Assembly (NCBI GenBank): GCA_020073615.1
Contig: JAIQEX010000049.1
Coordinates: 1 to 42,792, forward strand
Source: Terriglobia bacterium
Lineage (GTDB): Bacteria; Acidobacteriota; Terriglobia; Bryobacterales; Bryobacteraceae
Length of the DNA: 42,792 nucleotides
Reading direction: 5' to 3'
This document shows, piece by piece, positions 18,597 through 28,762 of the stretch. The notes under the pieces are model-generated. The model did not search any database and was not told the DNA's origin. It saw only the letters and a list, made by a program, of their open reading frames with translations. The first letter of the stretch is position 1, and each line of letters opens with the position of its first letter. Made by a program: the position numbers and the translations under genes.

Positions 18597-21239
18597 CTAC
18601 TCCTGGCGCAACGCCTGCATGGGATCGATGCGGGTCGCCCGCCGGGCGGGCAGAAACGTGGCGGCCGCGCCTATGCCCAGCATGATCGCGAATACCACCG
18701 CGAAGGTCAGCGGATCGCCGGGCTTCACGCCGTAGAGAATTCGCTCCAGGAATCGCCCGGCGGCTAGAGCCATTCCCAGGCCGAGAACCAGCCCCGTACC
18801 GATCAAAGTGGCGGCGTTGCGGGCCACCGACGCCAGCACCTGCGCCTGGGTTGCGCCGATCGCCATGCGGATGCCGATTTCGCGGGTGCGGCGCGAGACC
18901 GCGTAGGCCATCACGCCGTAAATTCCCGTGGCGGAGAGCACCAGCGCCAGCATCCCAAACGCACTCAGCATAATCGCGGCGATGCGGGGCGCGAAGAAAG
19001 TCCACGTTAGTTGATCGTCCACGCTGCCGGCGGCGAACAGCGCGATATAGGGATCGAGGTCGCGTACCGCGCGGCGGATTGACGGCAGAGCAGACGCGGG
19101 GGGAATCGCTCGCGTGCGAGCCACTAAACAAGCCTTCGATTTATACGAGATTTCCAGCGGCGTCCAGAAGGCCGCATGGGCCTGTTCGGTCAGATTGAAA
19201 TATTTCCCGGTCTCCACCACGCCCACAATCTCCATCGGTTTCTCAGTTGGGCCGGTGGAGAAGCGGCGTCCCAGCGGGCTGCTCCCATCCAGCAATCGCG
19301 CCGCAAATGCGCTATTCACAATGGCCACCGGCCGGCCGCCCTGCTTGTCCCGGGCGTCGAACTCGCGGCCGGAAATCAAGCCCGTTCGCATGGTGTGGAA
19401 ATAATCGGGGCTGATCGTAAAGGCGTAAGCGCTCGGCACCTCGGAGGCGCGTTTGGGAACCGGCTTGCCTTCGATATAGATTGAATTCCAGGGGACGCTC
19501 AAGGTCAACGGGATATTGTCCACCAGTGCGGCCGACCCCACTCCCGGCAGTTGCCGGACCTTCTCCAGCATGCGCCGCTGGAACTCACGGCCGCGCGGCT
19601 CGTCGTAGCCCTGCATGTTCAGATCGAAGGAGACCGTAGCGAGACCATGGGATTGGAATCCGATGGGCGCTTCCAGCGACCGTCGCAAACTCTTGACCAC
19701 CAGCACCGAACAAAAAAGCAACAGCACCGACAGGCAGACCTGGGCGGCCACCATGTAATCGCGCAAATGCCAGTAGCGGAATCGTGTTGTGGCGGCATCA
19801 TTCTTCAATGCCGGGACCAGGTCCGTTTTAGTCGCCTGAAGAGCCGGCAGCAGACCGAATAACAGCGCCGTGACGGTGGAGACACCCAGGGCGAACAGGA
19901 ACACGCGGATATCTGCGGGAGCGCTGACAATCATCGGGAGATCCACCGGAGGATGCCACGCCGCCAGCGCGCTGGTAATCCAGAGAGCCAACAGCGCGCC
20001 CGCGGCGCCTCCCAGCAGAGCGACCATGAGATTCTCGATCAGCAGTTGCCGGATCAGCACGCCTCGTCCGGCGCCCAGAGCGAGCCGGATCGCGGTTTCC
20101 TTGCGTTTGTCGCCGGCGCGGGCAAGCAACATGCTGGCCAGGTTGGTGCAGGCTACCAATAACACCATACAAGAAATGCCGAACAGCGCAGCGACGAATC
20201 CGATGATGGGACCCCGCAGGAACGCTCCCGCCAACCCCGGAGGACTGAGCGCGATCTTCATACCGCCGTCGTCCTGTGGATACTCCTCCGCCAATTGCCG
20301 TCCGATCCCGTTGAGGGCCGACTCAGCCCGTGCCATGCCGATACCCGGCTTCAAGCGCCCCACCGCGAAAAAGGTACGGTTGCTCCGGCGGTCCAGATCG
20401 TTGCTGCCGCCCTCCAGCTCTTTCTCCATGGCCATGGAGAAGAAAACGTCCGGAGCGAAGAAAAGCTCGGTACCGAAAAAACCTTTCGGAGTTACGCCCA
20501 ACACCGTGAACTCCCGGCCGTTCACTTGAACCTTGGCGCCAATAATATTGGAGGCCCCTCCAAAGCGCTTTTGCCAACCTGTGTAGCTCAGAACCATCAC
20601 CGGATGACCGCCGCGGACTTTGTCGTCCTCAGGCTGGATCAGGCGGCCGGCCAGCGGCTTGACTCCCAGGAGCTCGAAGTAGTTCCCGGTCACCGTAAAG
20701 CCCCACATCCGCTGGCTGTCGCCTTTTTGACCGACGCTCGCCGGGACAAAGCCGATACCGGCCAACCCCGTCAGCACGGAATTGCGGTCGCGAAAATCGC
20801 GGTAGTCCGGGTACGAGACCAGAGGGAGGGTATTACCGCCCACGTTCTCGTTGAGCGAGACCACCTCCGAGCCGCGCTCCACACCGGGTAAAGGCCGTAA
20901 GAGAATCGCGTTGATCACGCTGAAGATGGAAGCGTTGGCGCCGATACCCAGGGCCAGCGAGAGCATGGCCATGGTGGCGAACAGCGGGCTCTTGCGCAAG
21001 CTGCGCCATCCATATCGAAGATCCCGGCCGAGCCGTTCGAGCGAGCTCCAGCCCCACATTTCGCGAATGCCCTCCTTGAGCAGCGGCACATTGCCAAAAT
21101 CGCGGCGGCTGGCCCATTCGGATTCCTGCCGCGTGGCGCCCGATCGAATTCGCTCCTCGGCGTCCAGCGCCAGATCGTGGGCGATCTCATCGTCGAGGTC
21201 GGTCTCGCGCCGTTTCCGCCGCCAAAAGTCCCACCGCAT
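18597..21239 (-). CDS. ADOP-type ABC transporter permease (MacB/FtsX-like)
   Basis: 880 residues. An N-terminal soluble segment (MRWDFWRRKRRETDLDDEIA to about residue 75, with LGRDLRYGWRSLRKSPLFAT) is the hallmark leader of acidobacterial duplicated orphan permeases. One membrane helix follows, then a large periplasmic MacB-like domain (SYPDYRDFRDRNSVLTGLAG), three helices around residues 360-500 (FtsX domain), a second periplasmic domain, and three final helices ending ARRATRIDPMQALRQE. The duplicated permease layout is complete. No ATPase partner lies nearby, in keeping with the orphan type. It follows padR by 13 bases and both are probably co-transcribed. Substrate unknown. Confidence 0.9.
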   Translation of the reverse strand: MRWDFWRRKRRETDLDDEIAHDLALDAEERIRSGATRQESEWASRRDFGNVPLLKEGIREMWGWSSLERLGRDLRYGWRSLRKSPLFATMAMLSLALGIGANASIFSVINAILLRPLPGVERGSEVVSLNENVGGNTLPLVSYPDYRDFRDRNSVLTGLAGIGFVPASVGQKGDSQRMWGFTVTGNYFELLGVKPLAGRLIQPEDDKVRGGHPVMVLSYTGWQKRFGGASNIIGAKVQVNGREFTVLGVTPKGFFGTELFFAPDVFFSMAMEKELEGGSNDLDRRSNRTFFAVGRLKPGIGMARAESALNGIGRQLAEEYPQDDGGMKIALSPPGLAGAFLRGPIIGFVAALFGISCMVLLVACTNLASMLLARAGDKRKETAIRLALGAGRGVLIRQLLIENLMVALLGGAAGALLALWITSALAAWHPPVDLPMIVSAPADIRVFLFALGVSTVTALLFGLLPALQATKTDLVPALKNDAATTRFRYWHLRDYMVAAQVCLSVLLLFCSVLVVKSLRRSLEAPIGFQSHGLATVSFDLNMQGYDEPRGREFQRRMLEKVRQLPGVGSAALVDNIPLTLSVPWNSIYIEGKPVPKRASEVPSAYAFTISPDYFHTMRTGLISGREFDARDKQGGRPVAIVNSAFAARLLDGSSPLGRRFSTGPTEKPMEIVGVVETGKYFNLTEQAHAAFWTPLEISYKSKACLVARTRAIPPASALPSIRRAVRDLDPYIALFAAGSVDDQLTWTFFAPRIAAIMLSAFGMLALVLSATGIYGVMAYAVSRRTREIGIRMAIGATQAQVLASVARNAATLIGTGLVLGLGMALAAGRFLERILYGVKPGDPLTFAVVFAIMLGIGAAATFLPARRATRIDPMQALRQE

Positions 21240-21252
21240 CGTTGCTCCCCCC

Positions 21253-21606
21253 TCACGCCGGACGCATCACCCGCGCGATCGTTCTCACCAGAAGCTTCCA
21301 CTTCGACTGCTCGGCCACCAGTTGCTTTCTGCCCGCCGCGGTGAGCCGGTAGTACTTCGCGCGCCGGTTCAGATCCGAAGCCTTCCATTCCGACGCGATC
21401 AGGCCCCGAGCCTCCAGCCGATGCAGCGCGGGATATAAGGACCCGCGTTCGATCAGCAGCAAATCCGCCGAACTCTGCCGGATCGCCTGGCCGACACCGT
21501 GCCCATGCTGCGGTCCCCACTGGAGAGTCCGCAAAACCAGCATGTCGAGCGTGCCCTGGAGCAGCTCGATACGATTTTCGCCGGAGGTGTTGTTAGGCGT
21601 TGCCAC
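21253..21606 (-). CDS. PadR-family transcriptional regulator
   Basis: 117 residues from GTG at 21606. The winged helix is typical of PadR: LLQGTLDMLVLRTLQWGPQH, then SLYPALHRLEARGLIASEWK and RAKYYRLTAAGRKQL. The short C-terminal helix (VAEQSKWKLLVRTIARVM) mediates dimerisation, as in the PadR-s1 group. GTG is chosen because no ATG fits and the codon lies at the edge of a palindromic promoter; there is no Shine-Dalgarno sequence, so the message may be leaderless. In Acidobacteriota such regulators regularly precede ADOP permeases and repress the pair. Confidence 0.9.
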   Translation of the reverse strand: MATPNNTSGENRIELLQGTLDMLVLRTLQWGPQHGHGVGQAIRQSSADLLLIERGSLYPALHRLEARGLIASEWKASDLNRRAKYYRLTAAGRKQLVAEQSKWKLLVRTIARVMRPA

Positions 21607-21661
21607 TAGAAGACATTCTAGTACAAGCGTCGTCTCTTGTCTACTAGAATGTCTGCTAGTG
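21604..21661 (-). promoter_or_regulatory. 58-base palindromic operator and promoter of padR
   Basis: Arms CACTAG(A)AGACATTCTAG... at 21604-21627 and its near-complement at 21636-21661 pair with one mismatch and a two-base bulge; each arm itself holds ACTAGA...TCTAGT. On the minus strand TAGACA and TAGAAT are separated by exactly 17 bases inside the palindrome, so a dimer or dimer pair bound here would block RNA polymerase. The start site would fall within a few bases of the GTG codon. Confidence 0.7.
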
Positions 21662-21694
21662 TGTAAGGCCGCGCACGGAACCGCCAAAGCGGTG

Positions 21695-21726
21695 ACCGGC
21701 CCCTGGCCCCCGGTCCCCAGCCCCTG
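21695..21726. repeat. Dispersed GGGGCC-type repeat, copy 4 (single arm)
   Basis: Only the C-rich arm is present, made of GGCCCCTGG, CCCCCGGT and CCCCAGCCCCTG units. It stands between the padR operator and the DHDPS-family gene. Confidence 0.65.
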
Positions 21727-21737
21727 TTTTGTGTACC

Positions 21738-22676
21738 ATGGAGGACGTGGCAAGCCGCTCCCTCCAAGGCATCGTTCCCGCGCTGGTCACTCCGTTCCGC
21801 GCCGACGAGCGCATCGATTACGGCGCCTGGCAGGCGATCGTCGACGCCATGATCGCCGCCGGCGTCGATGGCCTGCTGGCCGAGGGATCGCAGGGCGAGT
21901 TTTTCGCGCTCGATATGGAAGAGCGCCAGGTGGCGCTGCGTTTCTGCGCGCAGGCCATCGCCGGCCGCGTCACCCTTTACGGCAACGTGGGGTGTGTCAC
22001 CACGCGCGACAGCGTCGCCCTCGCGCGGGCGGCCGAATCCATGGGCGTCGATGTGGCGGTGGTCGTCACCCCCTACTACATCCGGCCATCGCCCGACGAG
22101 TTGGCGGAGCACTATATCGAAGTCTGCCGCGCGGTTCATCTGCCCGTGCTGGGCTACAACTTTCCGCTCCACGGCGGCGTCGAGCTTACGCCCGAGGTCG
22201 TCGCCCGCATTGCCACAAAGTGCGAGAACTTCGCCGGGCTGAAGGATTCCAGCGGCGCGCTGGACCGCGCGCTGGCCTTCGTCCGTGCCGTTCCCGAGCG
22301 GCCGTTCGCGGTCTTCGTCGGTTTCGATAACCTCATCCTGCCCGCGCTCGAGCAGGGCTGCGCCGGCTCGATTTCCGCTTCCGCCAACGTGGCGCCGCGG
22401 CTTTTCGTGGATCTGTATCGCGCGTTCCGCGAAGGCCGCAGGAATGACGCGGCACGCCTGCAAACGCTCGCCTCCGAGCTCGGTGGCGCCGTGATGCTGC
22501 ACACCTTTCCCTCCGTGGTAAAAGAGGCCATGCACCTCGCGGGCCTCCCCGCCGGACCCTGCCGCAAGCCGGTGGGACCGGTGCCGCCCGAGGCGCGCGA
22601 GCAACTGGCGCGCGTGGTGGCGAAGCTGGCCCAGGAAAACTATTTGCCCAACGCTCCCAAGACCACCGCCGCATAG
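21738..22676 (+). CDS. Dihydrodipicolinate synthase/N-acetylneuraminate lyase family aldolase
   Basis: 312 residues from ATG at 21738. A class I aldolase TIM barrel: N-terminal GIVPALVTPFRADERIDYGA, phosphate/pyruvate loop GSQGEFFALD, catalytic Tyr140 in LGYNFPLHGG and Schiff-base Lys169 in GLKDSSGAL, 29 residues apart as in the family. The family condenses or cleaves pyruvate with an aldehyde; substrates range from aspartate semialdehyde (lysine pathway) to sugar acids. No dapB or lysine gene is nearby and the sequence departs from typical DapA, so a sugar-acid aldolase is as likely. It is divergent from padR and 15 bases upstream of the next gene. Confidence 0.85.
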   Translation: MEDVASRSLQGIVPALVTPFRADERIDYGAWQAIVDAMIAAGVDGLLAEGSQGEFFALDMEERQVALRFCAQAIAGRVTLYGNVGCVTTRDSVALARAAESMGVDVAVVVTPYYIRPSPDELAEHYIEVCRAVHLPVLGYNFPLHGGVELTPEVVARIATKCENFAGLKDSSGALDRALAFVRAVPERPFAVFVGFDNLILPALEQGCAGSISASANVAPRLFVDLYRAFREGRRNDAARLQTLASELGGAVMLHTFPSVVKEAMHLAGLPAGPCRKPVGPVPPEAREQLARVVAKLAQENYLPNAPKTTAA

Positions 22677-22691
22677 CCCCGCACCACCACC

Positions 22692-24809
22692 ATGCCCACT
22701 AACCGCCTGGCCAACGAGAAGAGCCCCTACCTGCTGCAGCACGCGCACAACCCCGTGGACTGGCACCCCTGGGGGCCCGAGGCGTTCGAGAAGGCGCGAC
22801 GCGAGAACAAGCCCATCTTCCTTTCCATCGGCTACTCCACGTGCCACTGGTGCCACGTGATGGAGCGCGAGTCGTTCGAGAACGACGGCATCGCCGCCCT
22901 GCTGAACCGCGATTACGTGGCCATCAAGGTGGATCGCGAAGAGCGTCCCGACGTGGACCGCATCTACATGACGTTCGTGCAGGCCACCACCGGAGGCGGC
23001 GGCTGGCCCATGTCCGTGTGGCTCACGCCCGAGTTGCAGCCCTTCTTCGGCGGCACGTACTTCCCTCCCGAAAACCGCTTCGGGCATCCCGGTTTTGCGT
23101 CCGTCCTCACGCAGATCGCCGACGCCTGGCGCGCCGATCGCGGCCAGATCGAAGATTCCGCGCGCGACGTGGTGGCGCAGCTTCAAAAACAGGTGGCCGT
23201 CGCGCCCGCGCACGCCGGTGGCGCCGCCATCGACGCCGCCATCCTGGACACGGGCTACTTCGTTTTCCGCCGCACCTTCGACAGCCATCTCGGCGGCTTC
23301 GGCGGCGCTCCCAAGTTCCCGCGCCCCTCGGTCCACAATTTCCTGCTCCGCTACTACGCCCGCACCAAAAGCGACGAAGCGCTCGAAATGGTGCTGCTGA
23401 CGCTCCGCGAAATGGCCAAGGGCGGCATGCACGACCAGCTCGGCGGCGGCTTCCACCGCTACTCCGTGGACGACCGCTGGTTCGTGCCCCACTTCGAAAA
23501 GATGCTGTACGACCAGGCGCAGCTCGCCATTTCGTATCTCGAGGCCTTCCAGATCACCCGCGAACCGGAGTACGCCGCCACCGCGCGCCGCATTTTCGAT
23601 TACGTGCTGCGCGACATGACCGATGCCGCGGGCGGCTTCTATTCCGCCGAAGACGCCGACAGCGTCATCGACCCCGCCGAGCCAGGCCGCAAGGGCGAGG
23701 GTGCCTTCTACATCTGGACCGCCGCCGAAATTCGCGCGCTCCTCGCGCCGCCCGCCGCCGATTGGCTCTGTTACCGCTACGGCGTGGCCGAGGGCGGCAA
23801 TGTGACCCACGATCCGCACGAGGAGTTCACGGGCCGGAACATCCTGTATCAGGCCAACGATGTGGAAGACGTCGCGCTCCATTTCGAGCGCCCGGTGGAG
23901 GAGGTTCGGGCCCGCCTGGGCGAGGCGGAGCGGGTGCTGCTCGAGGCGCGCGGCCGGCGCGTGCGCCCGCACCTCGACGACAAGGTGCTCACCTCCTGGA
24001 ACGGGCTCATGATCTCGGCCTTCGCGCTGGGCGGGGCGGTGCTCGAAGAGCCGCGCTGTGCCGAAGCAGCGCGCCGCGCGGCCGAATTCCTCATCGCCCG
24101 CATGTACGATCCCGCGGCCGGCGCGCTGCTGCGCCGCTATCGCCAGGGCGACGCCGCCATCCCCGCGTTCCTCGACGATTACGCCCTGTTCACGCAGGCC
24201 CTGCTCGATCTCTACGAGGCCCAGTTCGACCTGCGCCACCTGGAGCTGGCGGTGCGCCTGGCGGAAAAACAGAGCGAGCTGTTCGAAGACCGCGAGCACG
24301 GCGGCTTCTTCAGCGCCGCCGCCGGCGACGCCAGCCTGGTGATGCGCGTGAAGGAGGATTACGACGGCGCGGAACCCTCGGGCAACTCCGTCGCCGTGAT
24401 GAACCTGCTGCGCCTGGCGCAGATGACCGGCCGCGCGGCGTTCCGCGAAGCGGCGGACCGCGCACTGGCCGCCTTCGCCCCGCGCCTCAACGCCGCGCCC
24501 GTGGCGCTGCCGCAGATGCTGGCCGCCTGCGAGTTCCTGCTCGGCGCGCCGCGCGAGATCGTCCTGGCCGGCGACCGCGACGGCGCCGACACACGGGCGC
24601 TCCTGCGCGCGCTCCGCGGGCGCTTTGTCCCCAACCGCATCGTCCTGCTGGTGGATTCTCCCGAGGCCCGCCGCACCCTCGCGGCCTTCATCCCCACCAT
24701 TGCGTCCATGGAGAAACAGAACGCCCGTGCGGCCGCGTACGTCTGCCGCAATTACACCTGTGAACTGCCCGTTTCCGAGGCGGACCGTTTCGCCGAATTG
24801 CTACAATAA
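22692..24809 (+). CDS. Thioredoxin-domain protein of the YyaL/DUF255 family
   Basis: 705 residues. The N-terminal thioredoxin-like domain (about 1-165) opens [20 protein letters not shown] and has the CHWCHVM motif with Cys51 and Cys54. The rest is an alpha/alpha-barrel resembling N-acylglucosamine epimerases and glycosidases, with [20 protein letters not shown] and [14 protein letters not shown]. The family includes bacterial YyaL and human SPATA20; its exact reaction is not settled. It follows the aldolase closely and likely shares its transcript. Confidence 0.9.
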   Translation: MPTNRLANEKSPYLLQHAHNPVDWHPWGPEAFEKARRENKPIFLSIGYSTCHWCHVMERESFENDGIAALLNRDYVAIKVDREERPDVDRIYMTFVQATTGGGGWPMSVWLTPELQPFFGGTYFPPENRFGHPGFASVLTQIADAWRADRGQIEDSARDVVAQLQKQVAVAPAHAGGAAIDAAILDTGYFVFRRTFDSHLGGFGGAPKFPRPSVHNFLLRYYARTKSDEALEMVLLTLREMAKGGMHDQLGGGFHRYSVDDRWFVPHFEKMLYDQAQLAISYLEAFQITREPEYAATARRIFDYVLRDMTDAAGGFYSAEDADSVIDPAEPGRKGEGAFYIWTAAEIRALLAPPAADWLCYRYGVAEGGNVTHDPHEEFTGRNILYQANDVEDVALHFERPVEEVRARLGEAERVLLEARGRRVRPHLDDKVLTSWNGLMISAFALGGAVLEEPRCAEAARRAAEFLIARMYDPAAGALLRRYRQGDAAIPAFLDDYALFTQALLDLYEAQFDLRHLELAVRLAEKQSELFEDREHGGFFSAAAGDASLVMRVKEDYDGAEPSGNSVAVMNLLRLAQMTGRAAFREAADRALAAFAPRLNAAPVALPQMLAACEFLLGAPREIVLAGDRDGADTRALLRALRGRFVPNRIVLLVDSPEARRTLAAFIPTIASMEKQNARAAAYVCRNYTCELPVSEADRFAELLQ

Positions 24810-24836
24810 TGAATCGCGACAAAAACAGGAGGAGTC

Positions 24837-25358
24837 ATGGAAAGAGCAGGAGCAACCACTCTGAAAGGCAATCCCTTCACGTTGATCGGCCCCGAGCTGA
24901 AGCCCGGTGATACCGCGCCCGATTTCAACCTGGTGGACAATAATCTGAAGCCGGTCACCCTGCACGATACCGGCAACCACGTGCGCATCATCAGCGTGGT
25001 CCCGTCGCTCGATACGCCGGTCTGCGACGCCCAGACCAAGCGCTTCAACGAGGAGGCGGCCAAGCTGCCGGGCGTCGATATCATTACCGTCAGCATGGAC
25101 CTGCCGTTCGCGCAGAAGCGCTGGTGCGGCGCGTTCGGCGTGGATAAAGTCAAAATGCTCTCAGACCACAAGGACGGTTCCTTCGGGTCCCACTACGGCA
25201 CGCTGATCAAGGAGCTGCGCATCGAAAGCCGCGCCATTTTCGTCCTGGATCCGCAGAACCGCGTGCGGCACGTGGAATACGTGAAGGAAGTGGCCGACTT
25301 CCCCAACTACGAAACCGCGCTGGCCGCCGCCCGGAAAGCCGGCGCCGCCACCGCCTGA
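24837..25358 (+). CDS. tpx: Thiol peroxidase (atypical 2-Cys peroxiredoxin)
   Basis: 173 residues. Peroxidatic Cys63 lies in PSLDTPVCDAQTKRFNEEA and resolving Cys97 in FAQKRWCGAFG, the pair expected for Tpx. It reduces lipid and hydrogen peroxides using thioredoxin. The leader GNPFTLIGPELKPGDTAPDF and the tail YVKEVADFPNYETALAA match the family, and the length is right. AGGAGGAG stands just before ATG 24837. It follows the YyaL gene by 27 bases, so a shared redox role is plausible. Confidence 0.95.
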   Translation: MERAGATTLKGNPFTLIGPELKPGDTAPDFNLVDNNLKPVTLHDTGNHVRIISVVPSLDTPVCDAQTKRFNEEAAKLPGVDIITVSMDLPFAQKRWCGAFGVDKVKMLSDHKDGSFGSHYGTLIKELRIESRAIFVLDPQNRVRHVEYVKEVADFPNYETALAAARKAGAATA

Positions 25359-25424
25359 GGGCGGCCCGGCCATCCCGCGCGCGCGCTGAGGTCTTCCCTG
25401 AGTTCGACCGAACCAACTCCGCCA

Positions 25425-26747
25425 GTGACGGCTGAGACCACATTCACGCGCGCGGTGGAAAGCCCGCTCGTGCGCGGCGGCCTCACGCTGGTGGCGGGCG
25501 TCCTGATCGGCAACATTGTGGGCTTCGGCCGCGTCGCGTTGACCGCCTACTTCCTGGGCACCCACAGCCGGGCCGACGCGCTGGCCGTGGCCATGGGCCC
25601 CACCGACACCATCAATTCGATGCTCATCAACAGCATCGTATTCGCCTTCGTCCCTTTGCTCGCAGCCGCCGGCAGCGCGGAGCGCATCGCGCTGTTCCTC
25701 AAGCTGAGCCGCGGGTTTGCCTGGGTGTCGTCGGCACTCTGCGCGGCAGTCGTCCTCAGCGCTCCCTGGCTGATGCACGCGCTCGCGCCGGGTCTCGATG
25801 CGGGACATTTCGCCACGGCAGTCGCCATCCTGCGCATCCTGTCGCTGTCGACCATCGCCGCCGGTCTCGCCGCCGTGCACTGCGCCCTGCTGTACACTGG
25901 CCGCCGCTTTCTGCCCACCGCCTTTTACCAGGCCGCGCTGAACGCGTTCACCATCATCGGCGCCCTCAGCCTGTGGAAACTGCTGGGCGTCTATGCCTTC
26001 GCCATCGGCTACACGGCGGGCGCCTGGGCGCAGCTTGCCATCGTCTGGTTCGCCGCGCGCTCGGGCTTGAAAACGGGCGACGCGCCGCGCTGTGAAATCC
26101 GCTGGCGCGAGATCCTGGCCAAGCCCGCGTTCTTCGTGGTGTACGCCGCCGGCCTCGGCCTCAACATGATCTTCACGCGCGCCTACGCCACCGACGCCGG
26201 GCCGGGGATGGCCGCGGCGCTGGACTACTGCATGCGCGGCGTGGGCGTGCCCCTGGCCATCCTGGTGAATCCCATCTCCAACTCGCTGCTGCCCGAGATC
26301 GCGCGTTTGCGCAGCCTTCTTCGCCTGCGCGAGGCCTTCCGCCTGATCGACCGCACCGTCGTCCTGGCGGCCATGGCGGCCATTGCCGGCTGCGCGATCG
26401 GGCTCGTCTTCCGGACGCCCGCCATCACCCTGCTGTTTCAGCGCGGCAAATTCACCGCGGAATCCACCAGGATGGTTTCCGCCGTCTTTCTGACCCTCGG
26501 GCCCGCCCTCATCGGCTGGAGCCTCATCGAGATCACCTCGCGCTCCCTGTTCGGTCTCCGCCGCCCCTGGCCTCCCGTCCTCGCCGCGTTCCTCCCCGTC
26601 CTGTTCAACGTAGCCTTCACCCTGCGCCTGCATTCCACCGACCCGCGCCTGATCGGTCTGGGCGCCTCGCTCGGGCTGCTGCTCGGATTCGCGGCGCTGT
26701 TTCTGATGCTGCATAGCAATCGGGGACGGTGGCTGGAGCAGGGCTGA
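25425..26747 (+). CDS. MurJ/MviN-like lipid II flippase family membrane protein
   Basis: 440 residues with about 12 predicted membrane helices, from [20 protein letters not shown] to [15 protein letters not shown]. The layout and motifs ([58 protein letters not shown]) fit the MOP superfamily MurJ clade. MurJ moves lipid-linked peptidoglycan precursor across the inner membrane. The protein is shorter than the roughly 510 residues of standard MurJ, so it may be a paralogue for another polyprenyl-linked sugar. No murein gene is adjacent. Confidence 0.75.
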   Translation: MTAETTFTRAVESPLVRGGLTLVAGVLIGNIVGFGRVALTAYFLGTHSRADALAVAMGPTDTINSMLINSIVFAFVPLLAAAGSAERIALFLKLSRGFAWVSSALCAAVVLSAPWLMHALAPGLDAGHFATAVAILRILSLSTIAAGLAAVHCALLYTGRRFLPTAFYQAALNAFTIIGALSLWKLLGVYAFAIGYTAGAWAQLAIVWFAARSGLKTGDAPRCEIRWREILAKPAFFVVYAAGLGLNMIFTRAYATDAGPGMAAALDYCMRGVGVPLAILVNPISNSLLPEIARLRSLLRLREAFRLIDRTVVLAAMAAIAGCAIGLVFRTPAITLLFQRGKFTAESTRMVSAVFLTLGPALIGWSLIEITSRSLFGLRRPWPPVLAAFLPVLFNVAFTLRLHSTDPRLIGLGASLGLLLGFAALFLMLHSNRGRWLEQG

Positions 26748-26766
26748 GCGGCGTACGCTGTTACTC

Positions 26767-28608
26767 ATGGGCTACCTTCCGATCGAAAACTACGCCGTCA
26801 TTGGAAATCTCAGGACTGTGGCCTTGGTTGGGATCAATGGATCCATCGATTGGTTCTGCTTTCCCAATTTCGATTCGCCAAGCGTCTTCGCAGCCATTCT
26901 CGATGAACGCAAGGGCGGCCGCTTCCGGATCGGACCGGCTTCTGCAGACGGCGTGGTCTACAAGCAGATGTACTGGCCCGATACGAACGTGCTCATCACG
27001 CGTTTCTTGTCCGACCAAGGGGTGGCAGAAATCGTCGACTACATGCCGGTAAGTGCGCCGCGGGCACAAACGGGCTTTCACGGCCTGATCCGCCAGGTCC
27101 GTGTGGTGCGGGGCCGCGTGGCGTTCCACCTGGAATGCTATCCGGCATTTGATTATGGCCGCGATCGTCATGAGACGGAACTCGTGACCGGTGGTGCAAG
27201 ATTCCGGTCGAGCCAACTCAGCCTCGCGTTAGCGTCCGATCGGCCCCTGACTCAGGACGGCTCGGGCATCGTCCTTGATTTTAGTCTCGGAGCAGAGGAA
27301 ACTCTCAGCTTTGAATTGCACCCGATCGAGCCGGGGAGTGGCGATCAGCCGATTGGCATCAGCGAAGAGAGGTGCGCGACGCTCTTTGCGCAGACCGTTG
27401 ATTACTGGCACTCCTGGATCGGGCACTGCACCTACACGGGCCGCTGGCGGGAGATGGTCCGGCGGTCGGCCCTGGTCCTCAAGCTTCTGGTGTTTGCCCC
27501 AACCGGCGCCATCGTTGCCGCACCTACTTGTAGTCTGCCCGAGGCGCTCGGCGGAACGCGGAATTGGGACTATCGCTACACCTGGCTCCGCGACGCCGCA
27601 TTTACGGTATACAGCCTGATCCGCATCGGATTCACCGAAGAAGCAGCGAGGTTCATGGAATGGGTGGAGGCGCGATGCCGCGAACTGGATGGGGACGGCG
27701 GGCTGCAGGTTCTCTACCGAATTGACGGCCGCCGCGAGGTCGCGGAGGAAACGCTCGCTCACTTCGAAGGGTATTGTGGCTCCGCGCCAGTGCGCATAGG
27801 AAATGGCGCCTGCAAGCAGCTTCAGCTCGATATTTACGGCGAACTGATGGATTCGGTATACCTGTACAACAAGTACGGAATGCCAATCTCCTACGAGATG
27901 TGGTCTTACGTGCGGCGCCTGATGAACTGGCTATGCATCAACTGGAAGCGGGAGGACGAGGCGATCTGGGAAGTGCGAAGTGGCCGGCAGCACTTTGTCT
28001 ACTCACGTGTGATGTGCTGGGTAGCGCTCGACCGCGCGCTGCGGCTGGCAGACAAGCGGTCTTTCCCGGCCGATCGCGCACGATGGCTGGAGACTCGCGA
28101 CGAGATCTACGACGAGATTCAGAAATGTGGCTGGTCTGAGGACCGGAAGTCCTTCGTTCAGTACTACGGTAGCGAGTCACTGGACGCCTCTGCGCTGATC
28201 ATGCCGCTGGTCTTCTTCATGGCACCCACCGATCCCCGGATGCTATCCACGATTGAGGCAATCCGGCAACCGCCGAGCCAGCGTGGTCTGGTATCGGACA
28301 GCTTTGTCTACCGCTACAACGTGGAGGAAACTCCCGACGGGTTGAAGGGGCGGGAGGGCACTTTCAACATGTGCACCTTCTGGCTGGTGGAGGCACTGAC
28401 CCGGGCGGGGAAGGTGGATCGCGGCCGGCTTGCCGATGCGCGTCTGATCTTCGAGCGCATGTTGGGCTATGCAAACCATGTCGGTTTATACGCAGAGCAG
28501 ACTGGCCCCCGCGGCGAGGCCCTTGGCAACTTCCCCCAAGCGTTCACGCATCTGGCCTTGATCAGCGCCGCGTTTAACCTGGACCGCGCTCTAGGCGGCG
28601 AGAAGTGA
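26767..28608 (+). CDS. Glycoside hydrolase family 15 protein (glucoamylase/trehalase-like)
   Basis: 613 residues, standard for bacterial GH15. The N-terminal beta-sandwich begins [20 protein letters not shown]. The (alpha/alpha)6 catalytic barrel carries [20 protein letters not shown] (about 266-285), [11 protein letters not shown] with a family-conserved Glu near 357, and [20 protein letters not shown] with the catalytic base Glu near 529. Family members hydrolyse alpha-glucosides, including trehalose. No signal peptide, so it acts in the cytoplasm. Base composition is visibly less GC-rich than in the genes before it. It follows the flippase gene by 19 bases. Confidence 0.9.
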   Translation: MGYLPIENYAVIGNLRTVALVGINGSIDWFCFPNFDSPSVFAAILDERKGGRFRIGPASADGVVYKQMYWPDTNVLITRFLSDQGVAEIVDYMPVSAPRAQTGFHGLIRQVRVVRGRVAFHLECYPAFDYGRDRHETELVTGGARFRSSQLSLALASDRPLTQDGSGIVLDFSLGAEETLSFELHPIEPGSGDQPIGISEERCATLFAQTVDYWHSWIGHCTYTGRWREMVRRSALVLKLLVFAPTGAIVAAPTCSLPEALGGTRNWDYRYTWLRDAAFTVYSLIRIGFTEEAARFMEWVEARCRELDGDGGLQVLYRIDGRREVAEETLAHFEGYCGSAPVRIGNGACKQLQLDIYGELMDSVYLYNKYGMPISYEMWSYVRRLMNWLCINWKREDEAIWEVRSGRQHFVYSRVMCWVALDRALRLADKRSFPADRARWLETRDEIYDEIQKCGWSEDRKSFVQYYGSESLDASALIMPLVFFMAPTDPRMLSTIEAIRQPPSQRGLVSDSFVYRYNVEETPDGLKGREGTFNMCTFWLVEALTRAGKVDRGRLADARLIFERMLGYANHVGLYAEQTGPRGEALGNFPQAFTHLALISAAFNLDRALGGEK

Positions 28609-28747
28609 TCGCGAGAAGCTCCAGGTGAGGGAACTCAAGGGCAGGGATAACGAATGGCGTCCGGCACGCCGGCCTCAGTCAAACAGTCAAACGCCTGTCC
28701 GGCGGGTCTCCTCCCGGCTCGCCAGAGTCTGTCGCAGCAAGTGCTGT

Positions 28748-28762
28748 ACCATAGTGTATGGT
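28748..28762. promoter_or_regulatory. Inverted repeat over the start codon of the ApeA-like gene
   Basis: ACCATA-GTG-TATGGT; the ATG start codon (28758-28760) lies in the right arm. No Shine-Dalgarno sequence precedes it. It could be a protein-binding site or a small RNA hairpin hiding the start. Confidence 0.4.

Noticed and set aside
21618-24299. 893-codon minus-strand open frame
   Set aside because: Antisense to the DHDPS-family and YyaL genes, both of which have clear family motifs; no motif in the antisense product.
25161-26768. 535-codon minus-strand frame rich in Glu/Gly/Arg
   Set aside because: Shadow of tpx and the MurJ-like gene; low complexity without domain signals.
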